DNA of 64,000 bases, taken from contig OY723237.1 of NCBI GenBank assembly GCA_963210315.1, positions 868,001 to 932,000 of the forward strand. The letters run 5' to 3'. Below, piece after piece: positions 11,530-23,099 of the stretch. A model generated the notes under the pieces. The model made no database searches. It worked only from the letters and a program-made list of their open reading frames with translations, and was not told where the DNA came from. Made by a program: the position numbers and the translations under genes. Numbering within the stretch: position 1 is the first letter of the stretch; the number at the start of each line of letters is the position of its first letter. The stretch is from Rhynchopus euleeides. Taxonomy: Eukaryota > Euglenozoa > Diplonemea > Diplonemida > Diplonemidae.

Positions 11530-13999
11530 CCACTCCCCTGACGGGGCCCGGAGGACTTGGGAGGTCCCGTGCGAGGGACCGTGGCCCTGTGCCAGGCAGA
11601 GCGGGACTGCATTCGGTGGAAACCGCAATGCAGGCACAGCATCACACACACCTTGCCGGAATAGTGGGGTCGATCTGACGGGAAGTGTGATATATCATCC
11701 GGCAGCCCTTACGATGGTAGGCTTGTTGTGTTGTAAAGGTACCAATAATTTGGGTGACACGAAGTAGGGCAGCGGCGTCAGTCCAGCTGCGCCTTCGAGA
11801 CCTTGTTGTCGCACTGATCGTGCCGCATCTCGTACAGCGTCGCGGGGGCGTCGCACGCTGCAGCCTTCTGCACCAGTGTGCTTGCCTGCAGCACAGCCTG
11901 CAGCGCACCGACCAGCACCGCACCCTCGCCGGGGGTGTACAGGAAGCGGCACCCCGCATCGCATGCCGTGCGCCACACCTGCAGGCCCGCCGCCACAGCA
12001 GGGCCGGCAACAGTCACGAAGCGCTGGCTGCGTGTCCCCACGTCCCCGTGGTACACCGTCCCGCTCGCCAGACCTGCCGTCAGGCACGGGCACAGCGGCA
12101 CACGCAAGGCGCGCCGCACGAACTGCACAGCGTTCTCTGCGTGCACAGGCACAGGCTGCACAAGGTTCCACCCTGTGAAGAGGTTCTCCCCAAGCAGCGA
12201 CACAAGCGTGCCACGGCTCTGCTGCAGCAGCGGCACAACTGCCTCCAGGCAGTCGCTGACGTGGTGTGCGCTGGTGCTGTCCGCCACAACGTCGAGTGAC
12301 ACCACACCGACCGTCGCATGCTTCTCCTGCATCTTGAACAAGTCGGGCCTGGAAAGGCACCGCACAGCCCTGCCAGTGCTGGAGGCAACACTGATGGACC
12401 CGCTGTGCATGCTGTGCATGCTGCTCACGTCACCGTCACCGCCTGCTGCAACCAGTGGCACATCACGACCCACCAGCGGGTCATGCTGCCTGCCTGCAAG
12501 GGCAGCAGGCCACACGTGCCGCACAGGCACCGCATCGCTCACGCCCTTCAGCTCTGCCGCCACCTCGTCACCCGCCACAGCAGGCGCACACGCTGTGCCC
12601 ACCTGTGCCCACACCACACCCGGCACAGCCACCGCACCAGGCACACACACGCTCTCCAGACGCGACGCCACGTTCACCGTGTGCCCGAAGTAGTCCACAC
12701 GCCCAGTCAGCGTGTTCGTCTCCGCAACCACAGGGCCGTGGTTCACACCGACACGCACCGTCAGCCCACCCCACAGACCCGCACGCCTGCAGATCGGGAC
12801 CTCCAGCAGTGCGGCAGGCCACTCCGCAGCAAGCAGCGCCTCCTGCACCGCCAGCCCGAAGTCCACACCCGCACACGGCCCCTCGAACGCAACCATGAAG
12901 GCATCCCCGATTGTCTTCACTTCGTAACCGCCGAACCGCGACACGGCCTCTCGCACCACCGCGTTGTGTGTCGGGATCGCCTTCTGCATCGCCTCGGGTG
13001 CCGCCTCCCACACAGACGTCGACGCACGGATGTCTGTGAACACGACCGTTGCCTCCCCACCTTCCATCCCGGGTGCAGACACAGGCGCAGCAGAGCGACG
13101 CCCCTCGCTGCCGACTGCGACACGCTCAAACAGCGCTGCAGGAAGGTACGGGCGGTACGAACGCAGGTTCTGCTCCAGACGCTGAAGCGCGGCGTACATC
13201 GCAGGTGGAAGACGCCCCTCCGCCGCCTCCAGCAGCTCCGTCACGGTGTCGATGTCGTAGCCCGCAAGCAGCTGTGCTGCCGCCTCCACAGTCTCGATGG
13301 TGCGTGCCATCGCCGCCTGCTCCCGCTGTGCCTCCTCCGCAAACCCGCGTGTCGCGAGAAAGTCGATGACCAGCACCAAACCTACTGTCGCAGTTTCGGT
13401 CAGCGCCCAAGACACACTCCGGGTACATGGTGGCTTGGGACAGCTGCAAAATATTTCGGAAAACTCTTTACGGTCCAAGGTGCTGCTTGGCAGGTCAAGC
13501 AGCCCAAAGTGGATAGAGGTGTCTATGTGGATCACCAGAGCCCACACCACGATGCACCCCATGAGGTAAGTGGCGAAGCGCTTGCCGAGTCGTAGTACGA
13601 GCGACATGTCCAGCACCAGCACGAACAGGGACCACCTGGGTGTGAACCCCGAAGCTTGATTGTGGATATTCACGCAGCAGATGCCAACTGTCCACGTCAC
13701 GACGTACATCTTCACCATGCGCTTCGTGATGTGGATGCGGCACAGGCACTGCAGGATGATGACAGCTGTGCTGATCTGGAAGACGGCATCTCCTGCAGAC
13801 ACCAGTGACAGAGGGTTACTTGTGCGTGTTCGCATAGACGTGAACATCACAAGGCTAAACACCGCCACCGCGATGATGAAGAGCAGGCGCCTTTCACTCC
13901 GCTCCCTCCCCTGCAGGCGCCCGTCCAGCGACACGATGCCTTCAAACCACCTCATTGTGTTGGCCTGTGCTTGGGTGTGTGTGGTGTGGCCCTGATGCG
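11530..13999. repeat. tandem duplication unit B (adenylate cyclase)
   Basis: Second copy of the 8536-11005 unit. The junction on the left abuts an R3 repeat, and on the right similarity ends after CTGATGCGT. Confidence 0.95.
11778..13955 (-). CDS. receptor-type class III adenylate cyclase (copy B)
   Basis: 725 aa, colinear with copy A. From about residue 252 to the C-terminus, including both cyclase domains, the two proteins are identical as far as I can read. The membrane region (residues about 20-185) carries some 30 or more substitutions, clustered at about 130-185, where copy A reads PGTTPDREDFSKINC and copy B PSSTLDRKEFSEIFC. Metal-binding Asp residues 308 and 351 are kept, so both copies should be active. 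Sensing or membrane parts diverge while the output domains stay homogenised. The start is the same MRWFEGIV, with an in-frame stop-bounded frame that supports it. Confidence 0.9.
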   Translation of the reverse strand: MRWFEGIVSLDGRLQGRERSERRLLFIIAVAVFSLVMFTSMRTRTSNPLSLVSAGDAVFQISTAVIILQCLCRIHITKRMVKMYVVTWTVGICCVNIHNQASGFTPRWSLFVLVLDMSLVLRLGKRFATYLMGCIVVWALVIHIDTSIHFGLLDLPSSTLDRKEFSEIFCSCPKPPCTRSVSWALTETATVGLVLVIDFLATRGFAEEAQREQAAMARTIETVEAAAQLLAGYDIDTVTELLEAAEGRLPPAMYAALQRLEQNLRSYRPYLPAALFERVAVGSEGRRSAAPVSAPGMEGGEATVVFTDIRASTSVWEAAPEAMQKAIPTHNAVVREAVSRFGGYEVKTIGDAFMVAFEGPCAGVDFGLAVQEALLAAEWPAALLEVPICRRAGLWGGLTVRVGVNHGPVVAETNTLTGRVDYFGHTVNVASRLESVCVPGAVAVPGVVWAQVGTACAPAVAGDEVAAELKGVSDAVPVRHVWPAALAGRQHDPLVGRDVPLVAAGGDGDVSSMHSMHSGSISVASSTGRAVRCLSRPDLFKMQEKHATVGVVSLDVVADSTSAHHVSDCLEAVVPLLQQSRGTLVSLLGENLFTGWNLVQPVPVHAENAVQFVRRALRVPLCPCLTAGLASGTVYHGDVGTRSQRFVTVAGPAVAAGLQVWRTACDAGCRFLYTPGEGAVLVGALQAVLQASTLVQKAAACDAPATLYEMRHDQCDNKVSKAQLD

Positions 14000-15923
14000 T
14001 CTGTGAAGGTCACCAAAATGCACAGATCTGTGACGACAAAGAAACCGGCCGATGGGGAAGACCTTTCCGCTCCTTACACAATAGTCTCGGCAGTTCCGGA
14101 GATCGCTAGACCCCGGCATCAAGCATCGCTGTTGGGATAGGCGTACGGCTTGCATCATCGATGGCCAGAACCACCCGTATACTATTCAGCCCCCTGACCA
14201 CAGCTTCTCACTTCTGGCCCCTCATGCAAGCGCACTTCCGTGCGGGGTCAAAGTGGTCGGGTCGGTGATGGCAGCACCACAGATTTGTCACCATAAAAGG
14301 AACCCTGTGTGCTGTGGAAGACCGCTTTTTGAAACCTTCATGATGGGGGTGGTGGGGTGGGCTGCAGCACAGGCTTCCGATCTACCGCACACCTGGGCCC
14401 TCCCCCCCCCCCCCCCTCCCCCCGCACACCGCATTCGACGACCCTGCCGAGCCACCGGTGCTGCTGGGGCCGACCCATGGGACAACAGCACCACTCACCA
14501 CCCACTGGCTGCCAAGACGCCAGCACAAGACAACGACAGGTGGCAATCCTGACGGGCTCGCATGAGCTGCCAAGAATATGCCATGACCTGGCCTTTATCC
14601 CACGGCTGTGGGCTTTCGCTCCACGCTGGAACTGTGTCAGGTTTGTCCCTTGTCCCCTGTTTTGTGAGGGAAAAGCGTAGCAACCGTGATTCCTTCTTCC
14701 TTAATGATGCGTTGACGCTTCCACCACCCTAGAGCCTTCTGCTTTGATGTGGGTGTGGAGCACATGTGAACACGAGATAGCTAGACACACAGAAAAGGAA
14801 CAGGATCGTCGGAAGCACTCCTACACTTTTACGCATCATAAATGTGCCCAAAAAAAAGGTGCCTCAGGGACTGTTTCCTGCATCTTCTCTGAGAACAGGA
14901 TTCCGTTGCCTCCCACGACTCCCTTGACTTTCAAGCCTTTTTGAAGCAGAGCGGAAAGGTCATCATGTGTGTGGGGTTGACGTGGGCAGTGAAACGGTCA
15001 GCAGTCCCGGCTCTCCTTCAGTGGCGTTTCGCAGACTTATTCAATGCCAGCAGTACCTCGAACCTGAGCTGACCTTCTGGAAGTTCTACACATTTCGGGA
15101 GACAAATATGCGGCGCCTTTCCAACCTGCGTCCTTTCTGACAGCCCCCCCCCCCCCCCCCCCGACCCCCACCCCCTTTTGTGTTGCGCACGGGCTGCAAG
15201 GGGGAAAGGGGGGAGGGTTGCTTTAAAAAAAAACCCCCCCCCATCCCCCCCATGTTCTTTGCGCGGGTCGACGAACCCGATTCGCAAAAAAAAAGATAGG
15301 GAAACGCCAGAAAAAGAACACCACCCCCCCCCCCCCACCACCACCACCACCACCACCACCACCACCAACTCCTCTCTTTTGGCCCAGAGCGAGTGAACGA
15401 AAGGCATCACACGAACCGAGCGCTGCCCACCCCACCCTACCCCACCCCCCCCAGGGCACCGAGAAGAATCCTTGCCACGAGGGTTTGATATCCGATTTGA
15501 GGCAGGCCGGGATTTAGCCTCAATGCTGCCTCCGACGCTGGCGGGATCCCACCCGGGAATGCCTTTTGCCCCCCCCCCTCAAGACTGTCAGGTGTCCTAC
15601 ATAAGTGTATATAAAGGGGCCCGCCCTTCTCGCCCCTTCCCATCGAATCAGGAAACCCCCCCCCCCCGCCCTGGCGAGCACACCCTGGTGACGACAAGCA
15701 AGTCAGTCAAAAGCAAATCGGCGGTGCAGCTTCCGGCAGACCCCCGCCAGATTCCGCTTTCTCTCTCCTCCTCTCATCCGACTCGGATGCTAATTTGCTG
15801 TGCGAATATCCCCGGAACGAAGATCCCCGCGCCCCTCCTCAAATCACAGGTCGGGCAGGGTGGTGGCGGCGGCGGCATCCTGGGGTGGATGCAGGGGGGG
15901 GCAGTGGCAGGCGCGATCGAGGC
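14000..15923. other. intergenic stretch without a gene
   Basis: It contains poly-C tracts near 14403-14420 and 15145-15161, a CAC/CCA microsatellite near 15326-15366 and a C-tract near 15655. A single R3 core (GATGCGTTGACGCTTCC) is at about 14705. No frame looks coding. It separates the LSM2 3' end from the start of cyclase B. Confidence 0.6.
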
Positions 15924-16781
15924 TTATCCCTTCTTTTCGTGCTCCTTGTGTGTTGCCTCGATAAGCAGAGCCGCATCGATCTCGGACGGGGGGAGCTGGA
16001 CGTAGCGGATCGTGCTGCCGCGGATGAAGCACGTCTTCACTGCCGCCTGTGGGGTTGGGGTCAGGGGGGATGGGGGGGAAGCTGAGAAGAGTTGTCGGGT
16101 GGTTCCGCCAGATACACCGTAACGTAAATGGTCTAGACTGTAAAAAGGCACACGGGCCGTCTCAGACCCCAGGTTGGTCCATAATTTTTACGGCCCGATT
16201 TTTTTACGGTCCAGTCTGGACCAGACCACTGATGGATTTTTACGGGTTTACGGTGCTATCAGGGTAGAAAGGGGAAAGGCCCCACCCTGCCGTTGCGTGG
16301 GGAAAGGAAGGGTGGGCCACTCCGCGCCCCCATCCGGGTTCGAAGGGGGAGAGGTGGCGACAGGATATCTTCACCATCAGGGAGGCACGCCGAATACCTG
16401 CGTCAAGCATACCATCTGCGGATAGCGCCGCTCGTCGGTCTGCACGTTGCCTAACCGCATGTTCAGGTGCTGATCGACTGTGGGTGGGTGGGTCGGGGGG
16501 TGGTCGGGTGGTGGGAAACAACTCGATTGATCCTTCCACAGCGTGGTGCGCCGGGAGGCCAGGACTCGTCGGGTTTCGACGGGTTGCCCGACCGGCTGGT
16601 CCTTTGTATTCGAGAAGCCCGCCGGAATTGCAGCGTGGCTGCCCACCGTTATTAGACAGATCCAGAGACACATACCTGACAGGAGGACACCCTTCAGCGC
16701 CATGTCATTCTTCAGCTCGACGATAATCTCCACCGACTCCTTCTTCTCCAGCGACTTGAACAGGGAGTGAAAGAGAGGCAT
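15924..16781 (-). CDS. LSM2: U6 snRNA-associated Sm-like protein LSm2 (3 exons)
   Basis: Subunit of the LSm2-8 ring that binds the U6 snRNA 3' end in the nucleus, and of the LSm1-7 ring in mRNA decay. Exons read complement(16676..16781), (16413..16477), (15924..16046); introns are 198 and 366 bp. Donors are GTATGT and GTATGC; acceptors are CCACAG. The joined frame gives 97 aa against about 95 in other eukaryotes. The Sm1 motif is VEIIVELKNDMALKGVLLS then VDQHLNMRL, and the Sm2 motif is CFIRGSTIRYVQLP, which is diagnostic of LSm2. The conserved start is MPLFHSLFKSL (MLFYSFFKSL in others). Intron 2 contains a decayed palindromic element. Confidence 0.95.
16126..16262. repeat. decayed palindromic element inside LSM2 intron 2
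   Basis: Imperfect inverted words (ACTGTAAAAA ... GGGCCGT against ACGGCCCG ... TTTTTTTACGGT, then GGTCCAGTCTGGACCAGACC) suggest a small inverted-repeat element fossil. It lies wholly inside the intron, so it would be removed by splicing. Confidence 0.45.
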
Positions 16782-18044
<1,263 letters not shown>

Positions 18045-18196
18045 AGGATTGCCGGGTTTCTTTTGTTTTGATTGTGCAACCTTCTGGTCGCCTGCACGTT
18101 GGGGCGTGGAGTGTAGGTGAACAAAACATGGCACCCACTGCAACCTTTTTAGTTCTGAACGCCTTCCGTGAGCACGGCGCGTTTCACACAAAAAAG
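18045..18196 (+). repeat. R2 interspersed repeat, copy 1
   Basis: Starts AAAAAGGATTGCCGGGTTTC, contains CAACCTTCTGGTCGCCTGCA and GTTCTGAACGCCTTCCGTGA, and ends GCGTTTCACACAAAAAA. It is near-identical to 55612-55769; the 3' half recurs at 59037-59113. Confidence 0.85.
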
Positions 18197-19774
18197 CGCC
18201 GACCCACCACCCCCACCCCCACACACACAATGCGATACCCGCCATCTTTTTTAACACTGGCAGGAGGTCCTGCTCTGGTTCAAGAAAACCACTACATCCA
18301 AGAGATATATCCAAAGAATCCAACGAGCAAAACTGTGTTGTCCGCTAATCCGTAAAAGGCGGAGAGAAGAACCAGCGGTGCGGGCCAACAATATACTGCC
18401 GAAAGCTGTCTTGTTGGAACGCAGACCACCCACTCTTTGTGTCCACCGTTCCCCAGTCTGGGGGGGTCGCAAGATCCAGCGAAAGGCACAGAAAGTGTTT
18501 TCCCCCCAGTTGGCTCCGCCGAACTAACAAAAATAACAATAACGAGACGACAAAGTTACAACCCAAACGGCTGCCCGCAAACCTGCAAATACAGAAAGAG
18601 AGATTGAGGAGAAGCAGATGTGGGGGCGGGGGGGGTGCAGTAACGCAGAGAAAAGCAAGGCACAAAGCTGGCCTCCCCCCCCACTGTGGGGTGGGGGCAG
18701 TGAAGCAGAAGAAGAAAAAGGAAACACAGGCCTGCCCCCTTCACTCAATATGCAGGCCCCTGCAACGCACGATTTCGGGGGGTTTGATTGTGAAGAGTGA
18801 AAGGAAAGTCAAGTCTCCCAGCACCTTCTCGCAATGGTAGTCCTTTTTCTTTGTTACGATCTTAGGCACAATTTCGGGGAGGGGGGGGGGGGGGAAGACG
18901 CGATAACACGATCAGCAGGGGCACCATCGCAGACTGTATGCATACACCACGGCTACCGAAAGCTGGGGTGCTGCGATATTTTTCTGCTCTTTGGTAAAAA
19001 AGTCGATTGCTGCAACTCTGACATCACGGCAGGAGAGTAGTGGAGGGTGGTGCATGCGTCGAGCATACTCCGCAATATAGGCTTCAGCGGAGCAGCGCAA
19101 CAGCACAGAGAGTGATCACGCGCATGCAGGGTACGGGGGTTTGTTGTGCAGTGTGCTGTGTCCGTGAGTAGGTATTGAGCTTCCGTGTCAAGCAAGAAAG
19201 ATGGGGGAAGAGGGTGGTTGTTTCGTGCGCCAAAATCCGGGACAACCACGACAGAAACAACTCACTGCAGCCTTTTGCTGTAGAGGTATGAGGTATGTCG
19301 GTTGCTGCCTCAAAGCACCACCCCCCGTCACTTGTTTGACACTTGGCAGGTACAACAACACATGATTTTCCGGAGGACACCACCTTGCACACGCCAACCC
19401 CTGTTCTTCCCGCAAAGGGCACCGAACAGTATACTCTGCTGGCACAGCACCACCTCCAGGGGATGTCACACAATGGTTACTTTCGTAGCAGTGGCCGGAG
19501 ATGAACACTGCGGCTCATGCAACGGGACAGCCGTAAAAATTTCACGCATTGCCCCCGAGAATTTAGAGGGACGAACGATTTTTTGGACTCTTCTGCTGAA
19601 CACACATATCATCTATGCTCGAAACCATAACAATGGTGTCACAGGGGACAGGAAGGCGGAGGGAAGGGGGGGGGGGGGGGGAGGGGGAGTCAAATCGAGC
19701 ACAGCAGCGCATGTCTTCGGGGGGGGGGGGGGGGTTTTGGGAGGCCTTGGCTTGCTTCAAAAAAATACAACAAA
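18197..19774. other. intergenic stretch without a gene
   Basis: Mixed-composition DNA with G tracts near 18882-18894, 19667-19682 and 19721-19734. Several open frames of 60-130 codons exist, but none shows a recognisable domain or a consistent coding signal. Confidence 0.5.
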
Positions 19775-20000
19775 AAAATCGTACTCCTTTCGTAACATAA
19801 GAGAAACAACCCTGCCCAGCAACTGCACAAAAGGCAGACCCGGGCTACTTTTCGTTGAGCGCACACTCCTGTGTCAAAGGCTGTGTTAGCCCCTGTGAAG
19901 TGGCATGAAGGTGATCCTTATAAAGCTTCAGTCGTACGATTTCCTTCGTTACATTGCGACCTCGCTACGCTTCGTCGCTCGTAACTGGTAATAAAAAAAA
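19775..20000 (+). repeat. R1 interspersed repeat, diverged copy
   Basis: A full-length but diverged R1 copy (CGTAACATAAGAG replaces the usual CGCTTTATTATAG block), ending in A8. It is followed 200 bp later by a second R1 in the same orientation. Confidence 0.8.
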
Positions 20001-20200
20001 CGAATCATTCGAGCCACTTCACAAAGCCACACAATAAAGGCCCAAAGAGCAGCACCCATGCGCCCTTTGTTGGGAGGCCCTGAATGCTGACCACACCCCT
20101 TAGCCGTGACGAAGGGGTGTAGGGGTTAGTTGTATAGAGCACATTTTTTTTTGGGTTGCTAGCTGTGCGTGCGGCGGCGCGACTCCTCCCTTCTTGCTAC

Positions 20201-20400
20201 AAAAAATCGCACTCATTTCGCTTCATTGTAGACACCCTGTCCAGCAACTGTGGAAGAACAGTTGCCCGGACTACTTTTTGTTGAGTGCACACTTGCTGTC
20301 TCAAGGCTGTGTTGAGGCCCTGTGAAGTGGCATGAAGGTGCTCATCCAAAAGCTTCAGTCGTACGATTTCCTGCGCTACTCGTAACTAGCTATGTAAAAA
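20201..20400 (+). repeat. R1 interspersed repeat, 3' of the His-rich gene
   Basis: This R1 copy has a shortened 3' end: the TTCGC-rich tail is reduced to CTGCGCTACTCGTAACTAGC. Read in the gene direction it begins 109 bp after the stop of the His-rich protein gene. Confidence 0.8.
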
Positions 20401-20508
20401 ATACCCCCTTCCCCACGCCCCCCCCCCCCCCCCACCCCGCCCAACCCTACCAACACAACAACACGCCCTCCTGACCCCGCCCCCCCACTGAGAGCACAAC
20501 ACATCCTC

Positions 20509-21753
20509 TCACTTCCCCGGCTGCTTCCTGCGGGAGGGGCAGGACTCGATAGCACGCAGAAGGCGAGGGTCCTCCCTGTCCCACGCGTCTACAGAGAGGC
20601 CAGGGAAGTTCCGCCTGAACAGGTCTGCAAGGTTTGGGAGAAGGTCTTTCGACGGCGCGAAGGTGCCGGAGTTGTTGTCCAGCACAAGCGTCTGCCCGCC
20701 AGGGCCATGGGAGACGTGGAATTCACCTGCGTACACAACCTCCGGGCTCGCGTTGGCGTGCATCGCGTGCTTCGACAGGTTGTCCCGCAGCGTCGTGGAT
20801 CCAGTGTGGCAGAACCGCCAGAACCCATCCTTCGTGATGACATATGTGAAGAAGACGATGACATTCCCCTCCACCCCGTAGTTCAGCAGCTCAAGGAGGG
20901 CCGTAGGCGACGTCAGCGCACCCTGCTGCACCTTCTTCCCCGTTGTGGAGTACAGCGCCTGGTGCTCCGCCTGCACGCCGAGGCGCACAGCCGACGCGGT
21001 CATCCCGCTTCCGAAGATCTTCTGCGCCGCCTTGTAGTCACGGTTCCATCCCTGGAACCTCCCGTTGAAGGCTGTGTCAATGCTTTTCAGCCCCACCTTG
21101 TAGATCGTGAAGGAAGCCTCGCTGTAGGACCCCATCATCTGCAGGGTTGCAGCGGTCAGCACGTTGGGGATCGCAAAATACTGCACGTTGCACGGGCCAG
21201 CCATGGGCGGCACAGGCGCTGCGGCAAATGCATGCTGCTGCTGCGGCGGCGGCGCCGGCGGGTAGTGGTGGTGGTGGTGGTGGTGGTGCTGGTGCTGATG
21301 GTGGTGGTGGTGGTGATGCTGCTGCGGCGGCGGCTGCTGGTAGCCCCCCGCCCTGTGGTCACCGCCCCCCGAGTAGGGGTTCTGCGTCCCAACGAACTGC
21401 TGCCCCGCCTGGGATGCGTACGGGTTGTGCCCAACCACGGCGGGGGGCTGGCCGGATGGCTCCTGCACCGCACCACCCCCCTGCGCGTAAGGGTTCGCCG
21501 ACACCACAGGAACTTGCCCATGCGCGTGGTGGTGGTGGTGGTGGTGGTGGTGATGGTGGTGATGGGGGTGGTGGCCATGATGGTGGCTGTTGTGGTGATG
21601 GTGGTGGTGGTGGTGCGGGTAGTGATTCCGCATATCGCCATGGGCCGTGCTCGCACTAGCCTGCGGGGCGTGCTGCTGGTGCTGCGCGTTCGGGGGACAC
21701 TCCGCCAGGGGCGGTGCAGAGGGCATGGGCCCCGGCACGCCGTCCGCACCCAT
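20509..21753 (-). CDS. His-rich protein with a conserved C-terminal domain of unknown function
   Basis: 414 aa from the Met that opens MGADGVPGPMPSAPP. The frame is open 55 codons further upstream, but that part is Pro/Arg-rich, and a pyrimidine-rich CCCAGGCAG acceptor lies just upstream, so trans-splicing or an upstream exon is possible. The N-terminal half is disordered: long poly-His blocks at about 40-80 and 145-175, and repeated NPYAQGG / NPYASQAG / NPYSGGG motifs. The C-terminal half (about 190-400) is ordered, with FTIYKVGLKSIDTAFNG and the striking VLDNNSGTFAPSKDLLPNL followed by FPGLSVDAWDREDP. I recall this DNNSGTxAP type of domain from hypothetical proteins of other eukaryotes, but no function is known to me. 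The His runs could bind metal or drive condensation; that is speculation. Confidence 0.8.
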   Translation of the reverse strand: MGADGVPGPMPSAPPLAECPPNAQHQQHAPQASASTAHGDMRNHYPHHHHHHHHNSHHHGHHPHHHHHHHHHHHHHAHGQVPVVSANPYAQGGGAVQEPSGQPPAVVGHNPYASQAGQQFVGTQNPYSGGGDHRAGGYQQPPPQQHHHHHHHQHQHHHHHHHHYPPAPPPQQQHAFAAAPVPPMAGPCNVQYFAIPNVLTAATLQMMGSYSEASFTIYKVGLKSIDTAFNGRFQGWNRDYKAAQKIFGSGMTASAVRLGVQAEHQALYSTTGKKVQQGALTSPTALLELLNYGVEGNVIVFFTYVITKDGFWRFCHTGSTTLRDNLSKHAMHANASPEVVYAGEFHVSHGPGGQTLVLDNNSGTFAPSKDLLPNLADLFRRNFPGLSVDAWDREDPRLLRAIESCPSRRKQPGK

Positions 21754-22668
21754 CTTCTCTGAGGTGTTGCTGCCTGCCTGGGTGGGTGGGAGGGTGGTGG
21801 GTGCATGCCTGCACCACGCAGAACCGGGCCTCCCTTCGCTGGGTGCAGGCCTGTGCCCCAAAGGCCTCACAGGGGGGCGGGGAGAAGGGGGTATGGGGGG
21901 CTGCAAGCGCGACCTCACGTGGCAATGGGCCGCACAGTGCGCACCACCCAGACTTACTTATGACACCTTTCTTATTTCTTCGGCATCGGCCAGCATGGCA
22001 GACTGTCCTGCCCTGGCAGGTGTCTGCATCTACTACTGGGCTATTCACTCTAAAGTGTAGGTAAGTGAGTTGCCCTAACGAAGAGGGCTTCACACTGGGC
22101 ACGGTTTTGACACACACGAGAGCAGGCCGCGTGCAGCGCCACTGTCTCTCTTTGGCATTTGCCGCAGCAGCCATTATAGGTTATATCGGCGTCCAGCACG
22201 CCGCAGCTTTGGCATGGGCACACAATGCTGAGAGCGTCTTTTCCCTCTGGGGGGGGGCACGCCTGCTCACGTTAAATCACCGAACAGCCACAGCCGCTGC
22301 ACGCCGCTCTTCCCAAAGCCACCCTACCCCACCCCACCCCACCCCCACCCCTCCCTTCCCGCAATGGCCGAAAACTGCGCACAACTAATCACGATGTCAG
22401 AATCGCGCGAAGGGCAATCCGTCTGGCTCCTCAATCGTCACGCCGCTCTGTATGTCATGTGGTGTGGCGGTGGTGGTATGTCGAAAAGGGTGTTCGCAAA
22501 GGGAAGGACTCCATCCAAGCAGAGTCCAAAAGCCCAAGTGATAGTGTGCGATCAGCCTTCGGACAGTTTGTTGTCGTGCGCACAATCCGGGCAAAACAAA
22601 AGCAACTCCGCAGCCTGATGAGGATGTTGAATTTGTTGCCCCAAGCGCTGCCCCCCATATTTTTTTAA
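21754..22668. other. spacer between the His-rich gene and the R3 repeat
   Basis: No supportable gene. It includes a CCCCA run at about 22323-22345. The right end abuts an inverted R3 copy. Confidence 0.55.
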
Positions 22669-22852
22669 GCACACTCGTGTGAGCGGAAAGCGCCCCACCA
22701 CAGCTGCATCCAAACGTGCTCTATACACTAACCCCACCCTTCATCAGGCTCAGGGTGTGATCAGTTCAGGGTTTTGTGTGTAGAAGCGTCAACGCAACAA
22801 ACAAAAGGGAATTCACCAGAGCGGTTGCTGCTGAATGGCGAAGTGACTTTTT
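22669..22852 (-). repeat. R3 interspersed repeat, inverted copy
   Basis: Reverse complement of R3 (AGCACACTCGTGTGAGCGG ... CACACAAAACCC is reversed here), with a diverged 5' part. It lies 28 bp from an R1 copy on the other strand. Its R3 end continues as CTTAAAA, comparable to the TTAA target next to R3 at 45393. Confidence 0.8.
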
Positions 22853-22880
22853 GACCCTGACAGGAGCCCCTGTTGCAGTA

Positions 22881-23099
22881 AAAATCGTACTCCTTTCGCT
22901 TTATTATAGACACCCTGTCCAGCAACTGTGGGAGAACAGTTCCGGACTACTTTTTGTTGAGCGCACACTTGCTGTCTCAAGGCTGTGTAGAGGCCCTGTG
23001 AAGTGGCATGAGGTGCTAGTCCAAAGCTTCAGTCGTACGATTTCCTTCGTTACTTCGCGACTTCGCTACGCTTCGTCGCTCGTAACTAGTAAAAAAAAA
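22881..23099 (+). repeat. R1 interspersed repeat overlapping the end of NXPE-like gene 1
   Basis: Full R1 copy nearly identical to 5163-5380. The A9 tail and ACTAGT overlap the end of the neighbouring open frame, so the repeat itself supplies the TAG that closes it. Confidence 0.85.
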
